A stretch of 64,000 bases of DNA. It comes from Luteimonas sp. J29. GTDB lineage: Bacteria; Pseudomonadota; Gammaproteobacteria; Xanthomonadales; Xanthomonadaceae. A model generated the notes under the pieces. The model made no database searches. It saw nothing but the letters and a program-made list of their open reading frames with translations, and was not told where the DNA came from. Position 1 is the first letter of the stretch. Each line of letters starts with the position of its first letter. The stretch spans positions 62,001 through 126,000 of the forward strand of contig NZ_AWZR01000004.1 in the NCBI RefSeq assembly GCF_000472505.1, written 5' to 3'. The position numbers and the translations under genes are program-made. Positions 1-9,183 of the stretch are shown one piece after another.

Positions 1-78
1 CTGGCCATGGCGGTCTCCATCGCGGCGTGGACTGGAGATCATCGCCCCGGCGATGTGGTGGAATCGTTACGCGGGGAC

Positions 79-119
79 GTCGCGCGATCGCGCGCGACGC
101 CAGGCGGCCAGCGCCTGGC
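79..119 (-). terminator. Tandem hairpins downstream of tRNA-Arg
   Basis: Two adjacent perfect hairpins: arms 79-86 and 91-98 with an ATCG loop, and arms 99-106 and 112-119 with a 5-base loop. They lie just past the 3' end of the tRNA on the minus strand, where a transcript terminator is expected. There is no T-run after them, so intrinsic termination is only a guess; they could also be processing or spacer structures. Confidence 0.3.
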
Positions 120-142
120 AGGCCCGCGTCGTGGAGCGGGGA

Positions 143-219
143 TGGCGCGCCTGGAGGGATTCGAACCCCCGACCAATGGCTTCGGAAGCCACTACTCTAT
201 CCGGCTGAGCTACAGGCGC
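143..219 (-). tRNA. tRNA-Arg (anticodon CCG)
   Basis: On the minus strand a complete 77-base cloverleaf can be folded. The acceptor arm GCGCCTG pairs with CAGGCGC. The D-arm region contains the usual TAGCTCAG box, the anticodon loop reads TTCCGAA with CCG in the centre (decoding CGG, arginine), and the T loop is TTCGAAT. The discriminator base is G and the CCA end is encoded (143-145). All arms are intact. It sits upstream of and divergent to ubiA. Confidence 0.95.
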
Positions 220-450
220 GTTGTCTGGACCTGCCGCGTGGCGCCGGGCCTCCCGGCCCGTGGCGCCGCTGGCCGGGTGCATCACCGGGCCGTCGCGGGG
301 CGGCCATTGTACGGCAAACGCGCGCGCGGCCGCCCGGCCGGGCCGTCGCGGGGCGGGGCGGGGCGGGCGGCGCACGGCGTCCACCCCGGGCGGTCGCTGC
401 ACGCCGGCATCGGCGCCGGGTCGCGGCCGGGTCGATACACTGGCACCCCC

Positions 451-1359
451 ATGCCGCACGACCGGACCGACCACACGCCGCAGGCCACCGCCGCGCCCGA
501 CTGGCGCCAGCGGCTGGGCCTGTACTGGAAGCTGGTGCGCGGCGACCGCCCGATCGGCTGGCTGCTGCTGCTGTGGCCGACCTGGTGGGCGCTGTGGATC
601 GCCGCCGGCGGCGTGCCGCCGTGGTGGACCTGGTTCGTGTTCAGCGCCGGCGTGTGGCTGACGCGCTCGGGCGGCTGCGTGATCAACGACTACGCCGACC
701 GCTGGCTCGACGGCTCGGTCGAGCGCACCAAGGAGCGGCCGCTGGCCACCGGCGCGGTGTCCGGGCGCGAGGCGCTGGCGGTGTTCGCGGTGCTGATGCT
801 GGCCGCCTTCGCCCTGGTGCTCACGCTCAACCGGCTCACGGTGCTGCTGAGCGTGGTCGGCGTGGTCCTGGCCGCCACCTACCCCTACCTCAAGCGCTAC
901 ACCTACCTGCCGCAGGTGTACCTGGGCATGGCCTTCGGCTGGGGCATCCCGATGGCCTTCGCCGCGGTCCAGGGCACGGTGCCGCCGCTGGCCTGGGTGC
1001 TGTACGTGGCCAACATCTTCTGGGCCACGGCCTACGACACGTGGTACGCGATGGTCGATCGCGAGGACGACATCCGCATGGGCGCGAAGTCGACCGCGAT
1101 CCTGTTCGGCGAGCTCGACCTCGTCGCCCAGGGCGTGCTGTATGCGCTGACCTTCCTTGCCCTGGTGCTCGCCGGCCGGCAGGCGGGGCTGGGCCTGTGC
1201 TACTGGATCGGCCTGGGCGTGGCGGCGCTGCTGGTCGCCTGGGAGTTCCTCATCGCCCGCCACCGCGACCGCGCGGCCTGCTTCCGCGCCTTCCTGCACA
1301 ACCACTGGGTCGGGATGGCGGTGTTCGCGGGGATCGCGCTGGATTACGCGCTGGGCTGA
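451..1359 (+). CDS. ubiA: 4-hydroxybenzoate octaprenyltransferase (ubiquinone synthesis)
   Basis: Integral-membrane prenyltransferase that attaches the polyprenyl chain to 4-hydroxybenzoate in ubiquinone biosynthesis. The 302-residue length is normal for the family. The first Asp-rich Mg-diphosphate motif, NDYADRWLD, is at residues 79-87 and the second, YDTWYAMVD, at 195-203; the rest is mostly hydrophobic helices. The ATG at 451 is chosen because UbiA-like sequence begins there. A -10-like TACACT at 436-441 would start transcription just before it, giving a nearly leaderless mRNA. It appears monocistronic; comF converges on it from downstream. Confidence 0.93.
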   Translation: MPHDRTDHTPQATAAPDWRQRLGLYWKLVRGDRPIGWLLLLWPTWWALWIAAGGVPPWWTWFVFSAGVWLTRSGGCVINDYADRWLDGSVERTKERPLATGAVSGREALAVFAVLMLAAFALVLTLNRLTVLLSVVGVVLAATYPYLKRYTYLPQVYLGMAFGWGIPMAFAAVQGTVPPLAWVLYVANIFWATAYDTWYAMVDREDDIRMGAKSTAILFGELDLVAQGVLYALTFLALVLAGRQAGLGLCYWIGLGVAALLVAWEFLIARHRDRAACFRAFLHNHWVGMAVFAGIALDYALG

Positions 1360-1381
1360 GGCAACGTCCGGGCGGCGCCTC

Positions 1382-1393
1382 GTAGGAGCGGCT
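1382..1393 (+). repeat. Partial REP-like unit
   Basis: The 12 bases GTAGGAGCGGCT lie 22 bases after the ubiA stop, between convergent ubiA and comF. They equal the start of the arm of the full REP doublet at 57402-57464. The rest of the unit is not conserved here, so this is either a decayed REP or chance similarity. Confidence 0.35.
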
Positions 1394-1417
1394 GGGCAGG
1401 GCGCGGCGCGCCATGCG

Positions 1418-2146
1418 TCACGCGACCCGCGCGCACACCCACGCATCGACGCGCCTGGCGCCGGCGCGGCGGAGCGCGCGCGCCGCGGCGCAGAGCGTGG
1501 CCCCGGTGGTCATGACGTCGTCGACCAGCACCACGTGCGCCGGCAACGGTTGCGAGGCCTCGACCGCGAAGGCATCGCGCAGGTTGCGGGCACGGGCCGT
1601 GGCGTCGAGTTCGGACTGCGGGCGGGTCGCGCGCACGCGGCGCAACGCGCCGGGCAGCAACGGCAGGTCCAGCGCGCCGGCGAGGGGCCGCGCCAGCTCC
1701 AGCGCCTGGTCGTAGCCGCGCTGGCGCAGGCGGCCCAGGTGCAGCGGCACCGGGAGCAGGGCGTCCGGGCGCGGCAGCGCGGCGAAGCGGCCGGCCATGG
1801 CCTCGGCCAGCAGGCGGCCGGCGGCCAGGTCGCGGTGGAACTTGAACCTCGGCAGCAGCCGGTCCACCGGCGCGGCGTAGCGCAGCGCCGCGTGCGTGGC
1901 ATGCAGCGGCGGCGCCCGCCGCCGGCAGGCGGCGCAGAGCGGGGCAGGGGCGGGAAGCGGCAGCGCGCAGCGCGGGCAGGCCGGGTCGTTCCAGGGCAGG
2001 GCGGCAAGGCAGGCATCGCACAGGTCCGCGCCCGGCCGCCCCGGCTCGCCGCAGGCCAGGCAGCGCGCGCGGCACAGCACGCCGCCCAGCCGGCGCCACC
2101 AGCCGTCAACCTTCGCTGCGCCGTTCAGGTTGACAGGCCCGGGCAT
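1418..2146 (-). CDS. comF: ComF family phosphoribosyltransferase-like protein
   Basis: A ComF/GntX-type protein of 242 residues. The N-terminal part has four CxxC-type pairs (CLAC, CDAC, CPRC, CAAC, about residues 29-74) that probably bind zinc. The C-terminal part is a type I phosphoribosyltransferase fold with the PRPP-loop motif [13 protein letters not shown] near residue 205. Family members support DNA uptake or use of DNA as a nutrient; the exact activity is unknown. It is divergent from bioB. The called ATG at 2146 lies upstream of a palindromic operator (2105-2134), so the first 14 codons overlap that site; a later GTG near 2080 is a possible alternative start. Confidence 0.85.
   Translation of the reverse strand: MPGPVNLNGAAKVDGWWRRLGGVLCRARCLACGEPGRPGADLCDACLAALPWNDPACPRCALPLPAPAPLCAACRRRAPPLHATHAALRYAAPVDRLLPRFKFHRDLAAGRLLAEAMAGRFAALPRPDALLPVPLHLGRLRQRGYDQALELARPLAGALDLPLLPGALRRVRATRPQSELDATARARNLRDAFAVEASQPLPAHVVLVDDVMTTGATLCAAARALRRAGARRVDAWVCARVA
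2105..2134. promoter_or_regulatory. Putative BirA operator of the biotin operon
   Basis: A perfect inverted repeat, GTCAACC (2105-2111) and GGTTGAC (2128-2134), separated by 16 bases. Symmetry and spacing resemble the BirA biotin operator known in other proteobacteria (half-sites like TGTAAACC / GGTTTACA). It ends 61 bases before the bioB ATG and lies within the 5' end of the divergent comF reading frame. Assignment to BirA is inferred from the downstream biotin genes; birA is not in the window. Confidence 0.65.
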
Positions 2147-2195
2147 GCTTTCCAGACTGCCGGGCCTGCGCCCGCCCGTCCGTCAGGGAATCCCG

Positions 2196-3308
2196 ATGCC
2201 TGCCGTCAGTCCGCTCCGTCCCGAGACCGGGTCGTCCGCCGATGCCGTCCTGCGCCACGACTGGCGCCAGGACGAGGTGGAAGCCCTGTTCGACCTGCCG
2301 TTCCCCGAACTGCTGTACCGGGCGGCCACGGTCCACCGTCGCCACTTCGACCCGGCGCGGGTGCAGGTGAGCACCCTGCTGTCGATCAAGACCGGCGGCT
2401 GCCCCGAGGACTGCGCCTACTGCCCGCAGGCCCAGCGCTACCACACGGGGGTCGAGGCGACGAAGCTGATGACCACCGAGGAGGTGGTGGCGAAGGCGCG
2501 CCAGGCGCGCGAGGCCGGCGCCAGCCGCTTCTGCATGGGCGCCGCCTGGCGTTCGCCCAAGGACCGCGACATCCCCAAGGTCGCCGAGATGATCCGCCAG
2601 GTGAAGGCGCTGGGCCTGGAGACCTGCGCGACGCTGGGCATGCTCAGCGGCGAGCAGGCGCGCGCGCTGCGCGAGGCCGGGCTGGACTACTACAACCACA
2701 ACCTCGACACCGACCCGGGCTACTACGGCGACATCATCCACACCCGCGGGTTCGACGACCGGCTCGAGACCCTCGAGCACGTGCGCCAGGCCGGGCTCAA
2801 GACCTGCTGCGGCGGCATCGTCGGCATGGGCGAGACCCGCGCCCAGCGCGCCGGCCTGCTGCGCGCGCTGGCCAATCTGCCGGCGCACCCGGACTCGGTG
2901 CCGGTCAACCGCCTGGTCCAGGTCGAAGGCACCCCGCTGCACGGCACCGCGGAACTGGACCCGTTCGAGTTCGTGCGCACGATCGCCGTGGCCCGGATCC
3001 TGATGCCGCGCTCGATGGTGCGGCTGTCGGCCGGCCGCGAGCAGATGTCCGACGAGCTCCAGGCGCTGTGCTTCCTGGCCGGGGCCAACTCGATCTTCCA
3101 CGGCGAGAAGCTGCTGACCACCCCGAACCCGGACACCGCCCACGACCAGGCCCTGTTCGACCGCCTCGGCCTGGAGGCGATGCCGGTGGCGGTGGATGCC
3201 GACGGACACGACCACGGTGGTACCGTACATGCCGACATTGCGGACGGGCGGGGCGCCGCGGACGGCGCGGCCCGGACCGGCACCTGCGCGGCGGGGGGCC
3301 GCGGCTGA
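2196..3308 (+). CDS. bioB: Biotin synthase
   Basis: Radical-SAM enzyme that inserts sulfur into dethiobiotin, the last step of biotin synthesis. The SAM-cluster cysteines form the CxxxCxxC motif at residues 69, 73 and 76 ([12 protein letters not shown]). Downstream cysteines, including one in ETCATLGML and the pair in KTCCGG, fit the second iron-sulfur cluster. The 370 residues exceed the usual ~345 because of a low-complexity Gly/Ala/Asp/His-rich C-terminal tail of about 40 residues with no evident function. The ATG at 2196 follows a purine-rich CAGGGAATC. It is first in the operon bioB-bioF-transporter-bioH-bioC, behind a BirA-like palindrome. Confidence 0.96.
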   Translation: MPAVSPLRPETGSSADAVLRHDWRQDEVEALFDLPFPELLYRAATVHRRHFDPARVQVSTLLSIKTGGCPEDCAYCPQAQRYHTGVEATKLMTTEEVVAKARQAREAGASRFCMGAAWRSPKDRDIPKVAEMIRQVKALGLETCATLGMLSGEQARALREAGLDYYNHNLDTDPGYYGDIIHTRGFDDRLETLEHVRQAGLKTCCGGIVGMGETRAQRAGLLRALANLPAHPDSVPVNRLVQVEGTPLHGTAELDPFEFVRTIAVARILMPRSMVRLSAGREQMSDELQALCFLAGANSIFHGEKLLTTPNPDTAHDQALFDRLGLEAMPVAVDADGHDHGGTVHADIADGRGAADGAARTGTCAAGGRG

Positions 3309-3323
3309 GGGGGGAGGCTGACC

Positions 3324-4547
3324 ATGCCTGTGGATCGTCCCGACCTGCACGCCCGGGTGGCGGCGCTGCGCCAGCAGCGTGATGCCGAGTCGGGCCGCCG
3401 CGCCCGGCGCGAAGTCCTGCGCCGCGATGGCGTGCGCTGCGAGGTCGCCGAACCAGAGGGCGGCAGCCGCACCCTGCTCAACTTCTGCAGCAACGACTAC
3501 CTCGGCCTGTCGCAGCATTTTGCGGTGGTGAGCGCGCTCCAGGACGCGGCCGCGCGCGATGGCGCCGGTTCCACCGCCTCGCAGCTGGTGTGCGGCCACC
3601 ACGCGCTGCACGCCGAGCTCGAGCGCGAGGTCGCGGACTGGCTGGAGGTGCCGCGCGCGCTGCTGTTCGACAGCGGCTACGCGGCCAACCTGGCCGTGGT
3701 GCAGTCGCTGCTCGGCGACGACGACCTGTGCGTGCAGGACCGGCTCAACCACGCCAGCCTGATCGACGCCGCGCGCCTGGCCGGGTGCCGGCTGCGCCGC
3801 TACCCGCATGCCGACGTGGAGGGCGCGCTGCGCCAGCTGCGCAGCATGCCCGAGGCCGCGGCGATGGTCGTCACCGATGGCGTGTTCAGCATGGACGGCG
3901 ACGTCGCCCCGCTGCGCGAACTGGCGATCGCCGCGCGCGTGCAGCAGGCGCTGCTGTACGTCGACGACGCCCACGGCATCGGCGTGGTCGGCCCCGACGG
4001 CCGCGGCTCGGTGGCCGCGGCGAAGCTCGACTCGATGGCGGTGCCGCTGCAGCTGGTCACGCTCGGCAAGGCGCTCGGCAGCCACGGTGCGCTGGTCGCG
4101 GGCGAACCGGACCTGGTCGACCACCTCGCCGAGACCGCGCGGCCGCTGCTCTACACCACCGCGCTGCCGCCGCCGCTGGCGGCCGCCGCGCTCGCCGCGG
4201 TGCGCCTGGCCCGCCGCGACCACTGGCGGCGCGAGCGGCTGCAGGAACTCACCGGCCGGTTCCGTACCCGGGCCGAACGCCATGGCCTGCAGCTGGTGCC
4301 GTCCGACACCCCGATCCAGCCGGTGCTGTGCGGCAGCAACGCCAACGCACTGGCGATGGCCGCCTCGCTCGAACGCGACGGCTACTGGGTGGCGGCGATC
4401 CGTCCGCCGACCGTGCCCGAAGGCCAGGCGCGGCTGCGGGTGACCTTCACCGCGGCGCACGAGCCGGCGCAGGTCGATGCGCTGGCGGACGCGCTCGCGG
4501 TGGCCCGCGACCGCGCCGCCGATCCGTTGCCAAGCCGGATGGCATGA
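3324..4547 (+). CDS. bioF: 8-amino-7-oxononanoate synthase
   Basis: PLP enzyme that condenses pimeloyl-ACP (or -CoA) with L-alanine to give KAPA, the first committed step of the biotin ring pathway. The 407-residue chain has the alpha-oxoamine synthase fold. The PLP-binding lysine lies in [11 protein letters not shown] (about K249), the cofactor aspartate in YVDDAHGIG, and the N-terminal FCSNDYLGL motif is typical. The start is 15 bases after bioB and preceded by a strong GGGGGGAGG. Its stop overlaps the next start as ATGA, which suggests translational coupling. Confidence 0.96.
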   Translation: MPVDRPDLHARVAALRQQRDAESGRRARREVLRRDGVRCEVAEPEGGSRTLLNFCSNDYLGLSQHFAVVSALQDAAARDGAGSTASQLVCGHHALHAELEREVADWLEVPRALLFDSGYAANLAVVQSLLGDDDLCVQDRLNHASLIDAARLAGCRLRRYPHADVEGALRQLRSMPEAAAMVVTDGVFSMDGDVAPLRELAIAARVQQALLYVDDAHGIGVVGPDGRGSVAAAKLDSMAVPLQLVTLGKALGSHGALVAGEPDLVDHLAETARPLLYTTALPPPLAAAALAAVRLARRDHWRRERLQELTGRFRTRAERHGLQLVPSDTPIQPVLCGSNANALAMAASLERDGYWVAAIRPPTVPEGQARLRVTFTAAHEPAQVDALADALAVARDRAADPLPSRMA

Positions 4548-5545
4548 CCATGCCCAATGCCCAGGGCCGCGTCGCGCTGGCGGCGGTCGGCCTGGCGCTG
4601 CTGTCGGCGCTGTTCTTCACCATGACCTACGTGCTCAACCGCGCCAGCGCCAACGGCGGCGGCCACTGGGCGTGGGTGGCGTGCCTGCGCTACCTGATCA
4701 CGCTGCCGCTGATGCTGCCGCTGATGCTCGCGCGCGGCGGCATGCGCCCGGTGCTGCGCGCGATCGCCGCGCATCCGTGGGCATGGCTGCGCTGCGCCGG
4801 GATCGGCTTCGTGCTGTTCTACGTGCTGCTGTCGTATGCGGCCGCGAGCGGGCCGTCGTGGCTGGTCGCCGGCTCGTTCCAGTTCACCGTGATCGCCGGC
4901 CTGCTGTGCGCGCCGCTGCTGTACCGCGACCAGCGGCGCCGGATCCCGCCGGCGGGGCTGGGCGTGGCGGCGATGATCCTGGCCGGCGTGCTGCTGATGC
5001 AGTTCGGCCACGCCAGCGGCGCGCTCGACCGCGCGGCGTGGATCGCGCTGGGCTGCGTGCTGGTCTCGGCGGTCGCGTATCCGCTGGGCAACCGCCTGCT
5101 GCTGCTGCACCTCGAGCGCAGTGGCGAACCGCTCGACGCGATCCAGCGCGTGTTCGGGATGACCCTGGCCAGCCAGCCGCTGTGGCTGCTGGTGATGGCC
5201 TGGGCCGCCTTCACCGCGGGCCCGCCGCAGGCGGCGCAGGCGTGGCTGGCCGCGGGGGTGGCATTGTCGGCGGGCGTGATCGCCACGATCCTGTTCTTCC
5301 AGGCCACCGGCATGGTCCGCGACAAGCCGCTGGCGCTGGGCGCGGTGGAGGCGATGCAGGGCGCGGAGGTGGTGTTCTCGGTGCTGCTGGGCGTGCTGCT
5401 GCTGGGCGAGCCGTGGCCGACCGGACGCACCGCGCTCGGCGCGCTGGTGGTGGTCGCCGGGATCGTCGCCTTCGCCTGGATCGTCGCGCGGCCGGTGGCG
5501 GGCAGCGGCGAAGTGGCGGCGCTGCGCACGGACAAGGGCGCTTGA
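4544..5545 (+). CDS. EmrE/DMT-type membrane transporter inside the biotin operon
   Basis: A 333-residue membrane protein with about ten hydrophobic segments, resembling the drug/metabolite transporter superfamily (putative multidrug efflux group). The early motif [15 protein letters not shown] and the [17 protein letters not shown] region near the C-terminus fit that group. ATG 4544 overlaps the bioF stop as ATGA (a second ATG is at 4550), and its own stop overlaps bioH as TGATG, so it is embedded in the biotin operon. The substrate is unknown. Context suggests biotin, a precursor or a by-product, but DMT proteins are functionally diverse and this is only inference. Confidence 0.8.
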   Translation: MTMPNAQGRVALAAVGLALLSALFFTMTYVLNRASANGGGHWAWVACLRYLITLPLMLPLMLARGGMRPVLRAIAAHPWAWLRCAGIGFVLFYVLLSYAAASGPSWLVAGSFQFTVIAGLLCAPLLYRDQRRRIPPAGLGVAAMILAGVLLMQFGHASGALDRAAWIALGCVLVSAVAYPLGNRLLLLHLERSGEPLDAIQRVFGMTLASQPLWLLVMAWAAFTAGPPQAAQAWLAAGVALSAGVIATILFFQATGMVRDKPLALGAVEAMQGAEVVFSVLLGVLLLGEPWPTGRTALGALVVVAGIVAFAWIVARPVAGSGEVAALRTDKGA

Positions 5546-6333
5546 TGGACACGGAACTGCATATCGAAACGACCGGCCAGGGCCCGGACCTGGTGCTGCT
5601 GCACGGCTGGGCCATGCACTCGGGCGTGTTCAACGCGCTCGCGCGGCGGCTGGCCGACCGCCATACGTTGCACCTGGTCGACCTGCCCGGGCACGGACAC
5701 GGCCGCGACAGCACGCTGCCGCTGGCGCCGGAACCGGTGGTGGAGGCGATCGTGGCGCGGGTGCCGCGCGCGCTGTGGGCGGGCTGGTCGCTGGGCGGGC
5801 TGTTCGCGCTGCACGCCGCGGCGACCCGGCCCGATGCGGTGGGCGGGCTGGCGATGCTGTGCGCGAGCCCGCGCTTCGTGCGCGGCGAGGACTGGCCGCT
5901 GGGCATGTCGCCGGAGATCTTCCGCGGCTTCGCGCTCGGCCTGCGCAGCGACTGGCGCGCCACGCTCGACCGCTTCATCGCGCTCGAGGCCTTCGGCTCG
6001 GACGACGCGCGCCACGAGATGCGGGTGCTGCGCGAGGAGGTGTTCGCGCGCGGCGAGCCGGCGGCGCATGTGCTCGCCGATGGCCTCGAACTGCTGGAAA
6101 CCGTGGACCTGCGCCCGGTGCTGCCGGGGCTGCGCATGCCGAGCCTGTGGCTGGCCGGGCGCCGCGACCGCCTGGTCGATCCGCGCGCGATGCGCGCCGC
6201 CGCAGGGCTGGCGCCGCGCGCCGACGTGGTCGTGGTCGAGCACGCCGGGCATGCCCCGTTCCTGACCCATGCCGACGAGGTCGCCGACGCGCTCGCCGGC
6301 TTCGCGGCCGCGGCCGGGGAAGGCGGCGCATGA
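5545..6333 (+). CDS. bioH: Pimeloyl-ACP methyl ester carboxylesterase
   Basis: Alpha/beta hydrolase that removes the methyl group from pimeloyl-ACP methyl ester, ending the BioC/BioH route to the pimelate moiety of biotin. The 262-residue chain contains the nucleophile elbow GWSLGG with Ser82, an aspartate in GRRDRLVDP (Asp208) and a histidine in HAGHAPF (His236). These are nearly the same positions as the catalytic triad of the Escherichia coli enzyme. An early LLHGWAMH segment supplies the oxyanion region. The start overlaps the transporter stop and the stop overlaps bioC (ATGA), so the genes are translationally coupled. Confidence 0.94.
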   Translation: MDTELHIETTGQGPDLVLLHGWAMHSGVFNALARRLADRHTLHLVDLPGHGHGRDSTLPLAPEPVVEAIVARVPRALWAGWSLGGLFALHAAATRPDAVGGLAMLCASPRFVRGEDWPLGMSPEIFRGFALGLRSDWRATLDRFIALEAFGSDDARHEMRVLREEVFARGEPAAHVLADGLELLETVDLRPVLPGLRMPSLWLAGRRDRLVDPRAMRAAAGLAPRADVVVVEHAGHAPFLTHADEVADALAGFAAAAGEGGA

Positions 6334-7274
6334 ACTCCGGATCGCCGCTGTTCGACGCCCGCCACGTGCGCCGTGCGTTCTCGCGCGCCTCGGCCGGCTA
6401 CGCGTCGGCGGCCGCGCTCCAGCGCGAGGTGGAGTCGCGCCTGCTCGAATCGCTGGAACTGCTCGAACTGGCGCCCGAGCGCGGACGCGACTGGTCGCCA
6501 CAGGTGGTGCTGGACGTGGGCAGCGGCCCGGGGCGCGCAGCCCGCGCGATGCGCGAACGCTGGCCCAGGTCGCGGGTGATCGCGCTCGACCTGTCGCCCG
6601 ACATGCTGCGGCAGATGCCGCGGGGCGGCTGGCGCGATGCGCTGTCGCTGCGGCGCCCGGTCGACCGCGTCTGCGCCGACCTGCGCGCGCTGCCGCTGGC
6701 CGAGGGCAGCGTCGACGTGCTGTTCTCCAACCTCTGCCTGCAGTGGATCGACGACCTGCCGGCGGCGTTCGCCGGCTTCCGCCGCGTGCTGCGGCCGGGC
6801 GGCGCGCTGGTGTGCTCGACCTTCGGGCCGGACACGCTGTGGGAGCTGCGCGAGGCGTTCGCGCGCGCCGACGACGTGCCGCACGTGAGTCCGTTCGCCT
6901 CGATCGCGCAGTTCGGCGACGCGCTGATGCATGCGGGCTTCCGCGACCCGGTGCTCGACCGCGACGTGCTGGTGCGCGGCCATCGCGACCTGCCGGCGCT
7001 GATGCACGAACTGCGCGCGATCGGCGCGACCAACGCCCTGCGCGCGCGCCGCCACACGCTCACCGGGCGCGCGCGCTTCGCCGCCGCGGCCGCCGCGTAC
7101 GAACCGCTGCGCGGCGCGGGCCTGCCCGATGCGCAGGCCGACCTGCTGCCGGCGAGCTGGGAAGTGATCACCGCGCTGGCCTGGGCGCCGGAGCCCGGCG
7201 CGCCGATCCGCGAGCAGGGCGCGGAGATCGCGAGTTTCCCGGCCGACCGGATCCGGGTGCGGCGGCGGGGGTGA
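6330..7274 (+). CDS. bioC: Malonyl-ACP O-methyltransferase
   Basis: SAM-dependent methyltransferase that methylates malonyl-ACP so fatty-acid synthesis can build the pimeloyl chain; BioH later removes the methyl group. The 314-residue protein has the class I methyltransferase glycine motif VVLDVGSGPGR near residue 60, followed by VIALDLSPDML and the motif-IV region LFSNLCLQWIDD typical of BioC. The N-terminus DARHVRRAFSRASAGY also fits the family. It is the last gene of the biotin operon, overlapping bioH by four bases. bioA and bioD are absent from the window. Confidence 0.94.
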   Translation: MNSGSPLFDARHVRRAFSRASAGYASAAALQREVESRLLESLELLELAPERGRDWSPQVVLDVGSGPGRAARAMRERWPRSRVIALDLSPDMLRQMPRGGWRDALSLRRPVDRVCADLRALPLAEGSVDVLFSNLCLQWIDDLPAAFAGFRRVLRPGGALVCSTFGPDTLWELREAFARADDVPHVSPFASIAQFGDALMHAGFRDPVLDRDVLVRGHRDLPALMHELRAIGATNALRARRHTLTGRARFAAAAAAYEPLRGAGLPDAQADLLPASWEVITALAWAPEPGAPIREQGAEIASFPADRIRVRRRG

Positions 7275-7363
7275 GGGGGCGCGCACGCGCCCGTGCCGCG
7301 CGCTGGCGGCGGTTCACCCCGCCCGCCCTAGACTCGAGCCTCTCCCGCCGGATCGCGCAGAAG

Positions 7364-7960
7364 ATGACACTCCGCACCGCCTTGCTGTGCCTGTCGCTGG
7401 CGACGACGCCCGCCGCGTTCGCGCAGTCCCCGCACGGCGCACCGGAACCCCTCGATCCGCTGGCACTGATCGCCGGCGCCAGCGACCTGGTCGCGCGCGC
7501 GCCCGATGCCGACATCGATCGCCTGTTCCGCGCCGTGCATGCCACCTCGCGCAACGAGGCCGAGGCGCGCGGCCTGTGCGCGTTGTTCGAACCCGGCGCA
7601 GACCGCAGCCTGCAGGGCCTGCAGCGCGCGGCGAACGCGCTGGGGGAAGACAGCCGGGCGCGTTTCGTCGAGGCCCTGGCCGCGGTCGCGATCGGCGGCC
7701 TGCAGAACCCGCCGCAGCCCTACGACCCGGCCGAGGGCGAACAGGCGCTCAAGGCCGCCGCGGTGACCGCGTCGATGCTGCACGAGGGCTTCATGCCGGC
7801 CCTCAACGGCGCAGGCGGCGACGCCGGCGCGCGCCGCGCGCGCTGCAACGCGCTGCGCCAGCTGCTGGACGTGCTGGACGGATTCGAAGCCGTCCAGCGC
7901 GTGGCGGCGACGCGCTACCTGCTGCGCGAGGGCCTGGCGCGGCTGGGCACGGACTCCTGA
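7364..7960 (+). CDS. Secreted protein of unknown function
   Basis: A 198-residue protein with a Sec signal peptide (residues 1 to about 20, MTLRTALLCLSLATTPAAFA-Q), so probably periplasmic. The mature part is mostly helical with two cysteines and no catalytic motif that I recognise. It lies 89 bases after bioC on the same strand, with a TAGACT box at 7329-7334 that could drive separate transcription. The ATG at 7364 is chosen because the signal peptide begins there. A real gene is supported by normal coding bias and the clean signal peptide; no function is assigned. Confidence 0.7.
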   Translation: MTLRTALLCLSLATTPAAFAQSPHGAPEPLDPLALIAGASDLVARAPDADIDRLFRAVHATSRNEAEARGLCALFEPGADRSLQGLQRAANALGEDSRARFVEALAAVAIGGLQNPPQPYDPAEGEQALKAAAVTASMLHEGFMPALNGAGGDAGARRARCNALRQLLDVLDGFEAVQRVAATRYLLREGLARLGTDS

Positions 7961-7999
7961 GCGCGTGCCCCGGTCCCGCGCCGGGGCTTGCCGTGCCCG

Positions 8000-9109
8000 T
8001 CAGCGCGGGTCGCGGCGATCCACGCCGTCGCGGGCGGCGCAGCCGTGCGCGTCGCGCGGCGCGCAGGCCTCGTCCCATGCCCGCGTGGTGCCCAGCCGGA
8101 GCAGCGGACGCAGCGCGCGGCCGGGTTCGACCATGGCGGCGGGCGGCGCCGCAGTGCGCGCGGGTGCGGCCGTGGGCGAGGCCGGTCGCGAGGGCGCTGC
8201 CCGCGCGGCAGCGCCCGGTGGCGACAGCGGCTGGGCGCCATTGCGCCGCCGCGGCTTCGCGGGCCCGGCGTCGTAGACCCGCACCCAGTCCACGTACATG
8301 CGCTGCGGGAACACGCTGCCGGTGTCGGGGTTGCCGGGCCAGTCGCCGCCGACCGCGACGTTGAGCAGGAGGAAGAACGGCTGGTCGAACACCCAGCGGC
8401 CGCGCGCCTCGACCTGGGCGCGGGTCAGGCTGAAGTACTCGTGGCCGTCCACCGACCAGCGCAGGCCGTCGGCGTCCCAGTCCACCGCGTAGACGTGGTA
8501 GCGCGCGTCGGCCGCCTCGCCCAGGTCGTGGGTGCCGCTGAAATGGCGATCACCGGAGTAGCCCGGGCCGTGCAGGGCGCCGTGGGTGAGGGTGGGCTCG
8601 AAGCCCACGTGCTCCATGATGTCGATCTCGCCGCTCTCGGGCCAGCCGACGTCGGGAAAGTCCGACCCCAGCATCCAGAACGCCGGCCAGATGCCCTGGG
8701 TGTGCGGCAGGCGGATGCGGGCCTCGACCCGTCCGTGCGTGAACTCGCGCTTGCCGCGGGTGACCATGCGCGTGGAGCTGTACTGGCACGCGCCGTACCA
8801 GCAGGCCGCGCCGGCCGGTGCGCCGGGCCGCGCCTCGATCACCAGCACCCGGCTGCCGGCCATCTCGTCGTACTGGATGAAGGCGTTGGCGCCGTCGGTG
8901 TAGTACTGCAGCTCGCGGTTGCCCCAGCCGTGGCCGCCGGTCTCGAAGCTCCAGTTGGACAGCTCGGCGGCCTCGAACTCGTCCGCCCACACCAGTTGGC
9001 CGCCGGCCGGGCGCGCGGTCTGCGCCCCGGTGCTGCAGCCCATCGCCAGGGCCAGCACGCCGAGCGCGCAGGCCTGGAACCGTCGCAAGGTCGCGGACGG
9101 ACGCCGCAT
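8000..9109 (-). CDS. Glycoside hydrolase family 16 lipoprotein (beta-glucanase-like)
   Basis: Predicted extracytoplasmic endo-beta-glucanase of 369 residues. An N-terminal signal with the lipobox-like LAMGC (Cys near residue 25) suggests an outer-membrane lipoprotein. The GH16 domain runs from about residue 38 to 275 and contains the catalytic ExDxxE motif as EIDIME, with Glu161 the likely nucleophile and Glu166 the acid/base. It is followed by an Ala/Pro-rich linker and a C-terminal basic segment of about 45 residues not typical of GH16. The start at 9109 has a strong GGGGGAGGAC 7 bases upstream. Family members cut laminarin, lichenan or similar glucans; the substrate cannot be decided here. 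Confidence 0.88.
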   Translation of the reverse strand: MRRPSATLRRFQACALGVLALAMGCSTGAQTARPAGGQLVWADEFEAAELSNWSFETGGHGWGNRELQYYTDGANAFIQYDEMAGSRVLVIEARPGAPAGAACWYGACQYSSTRMVTRGKREFTHGRVEARIRLPHTQGIWPAFWMLGSDFPDVGWPESGEIDIMEHVGFEPTLTHGALHGPGYSGDRHFSGTHDLGEAADARYHVYAVDWDADGLRWSVDGHEYFSLTRAQVEARGRWVFDQPFFLLLNVAVGGDWPGNPDTGSVFPQRMYVDWVRVYDAGPAKPRRRNGAQPLSPPGAAARAAPSRPASPTAAPARTAAPPAAMVEPGRALRPLLRLGTTRAWDEACAPRDAHGCAARDGVDRRDPR

Positions 9110-9183
9110 GTACAGTCCTCCCCCGGTCGACCGCCCCCGCGGCCGCCGACATCCTGCCACGGACGCCGCCGCGGCGCGCGCGC

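Noticed and set aside
2106..4460. A minus-strand open frame of about 780 codons opposite bioB and bioF
   Set aside because: Both plus-strand genes have complete catalytic motifs, and the opposite frame shows only composition-driven repeats.
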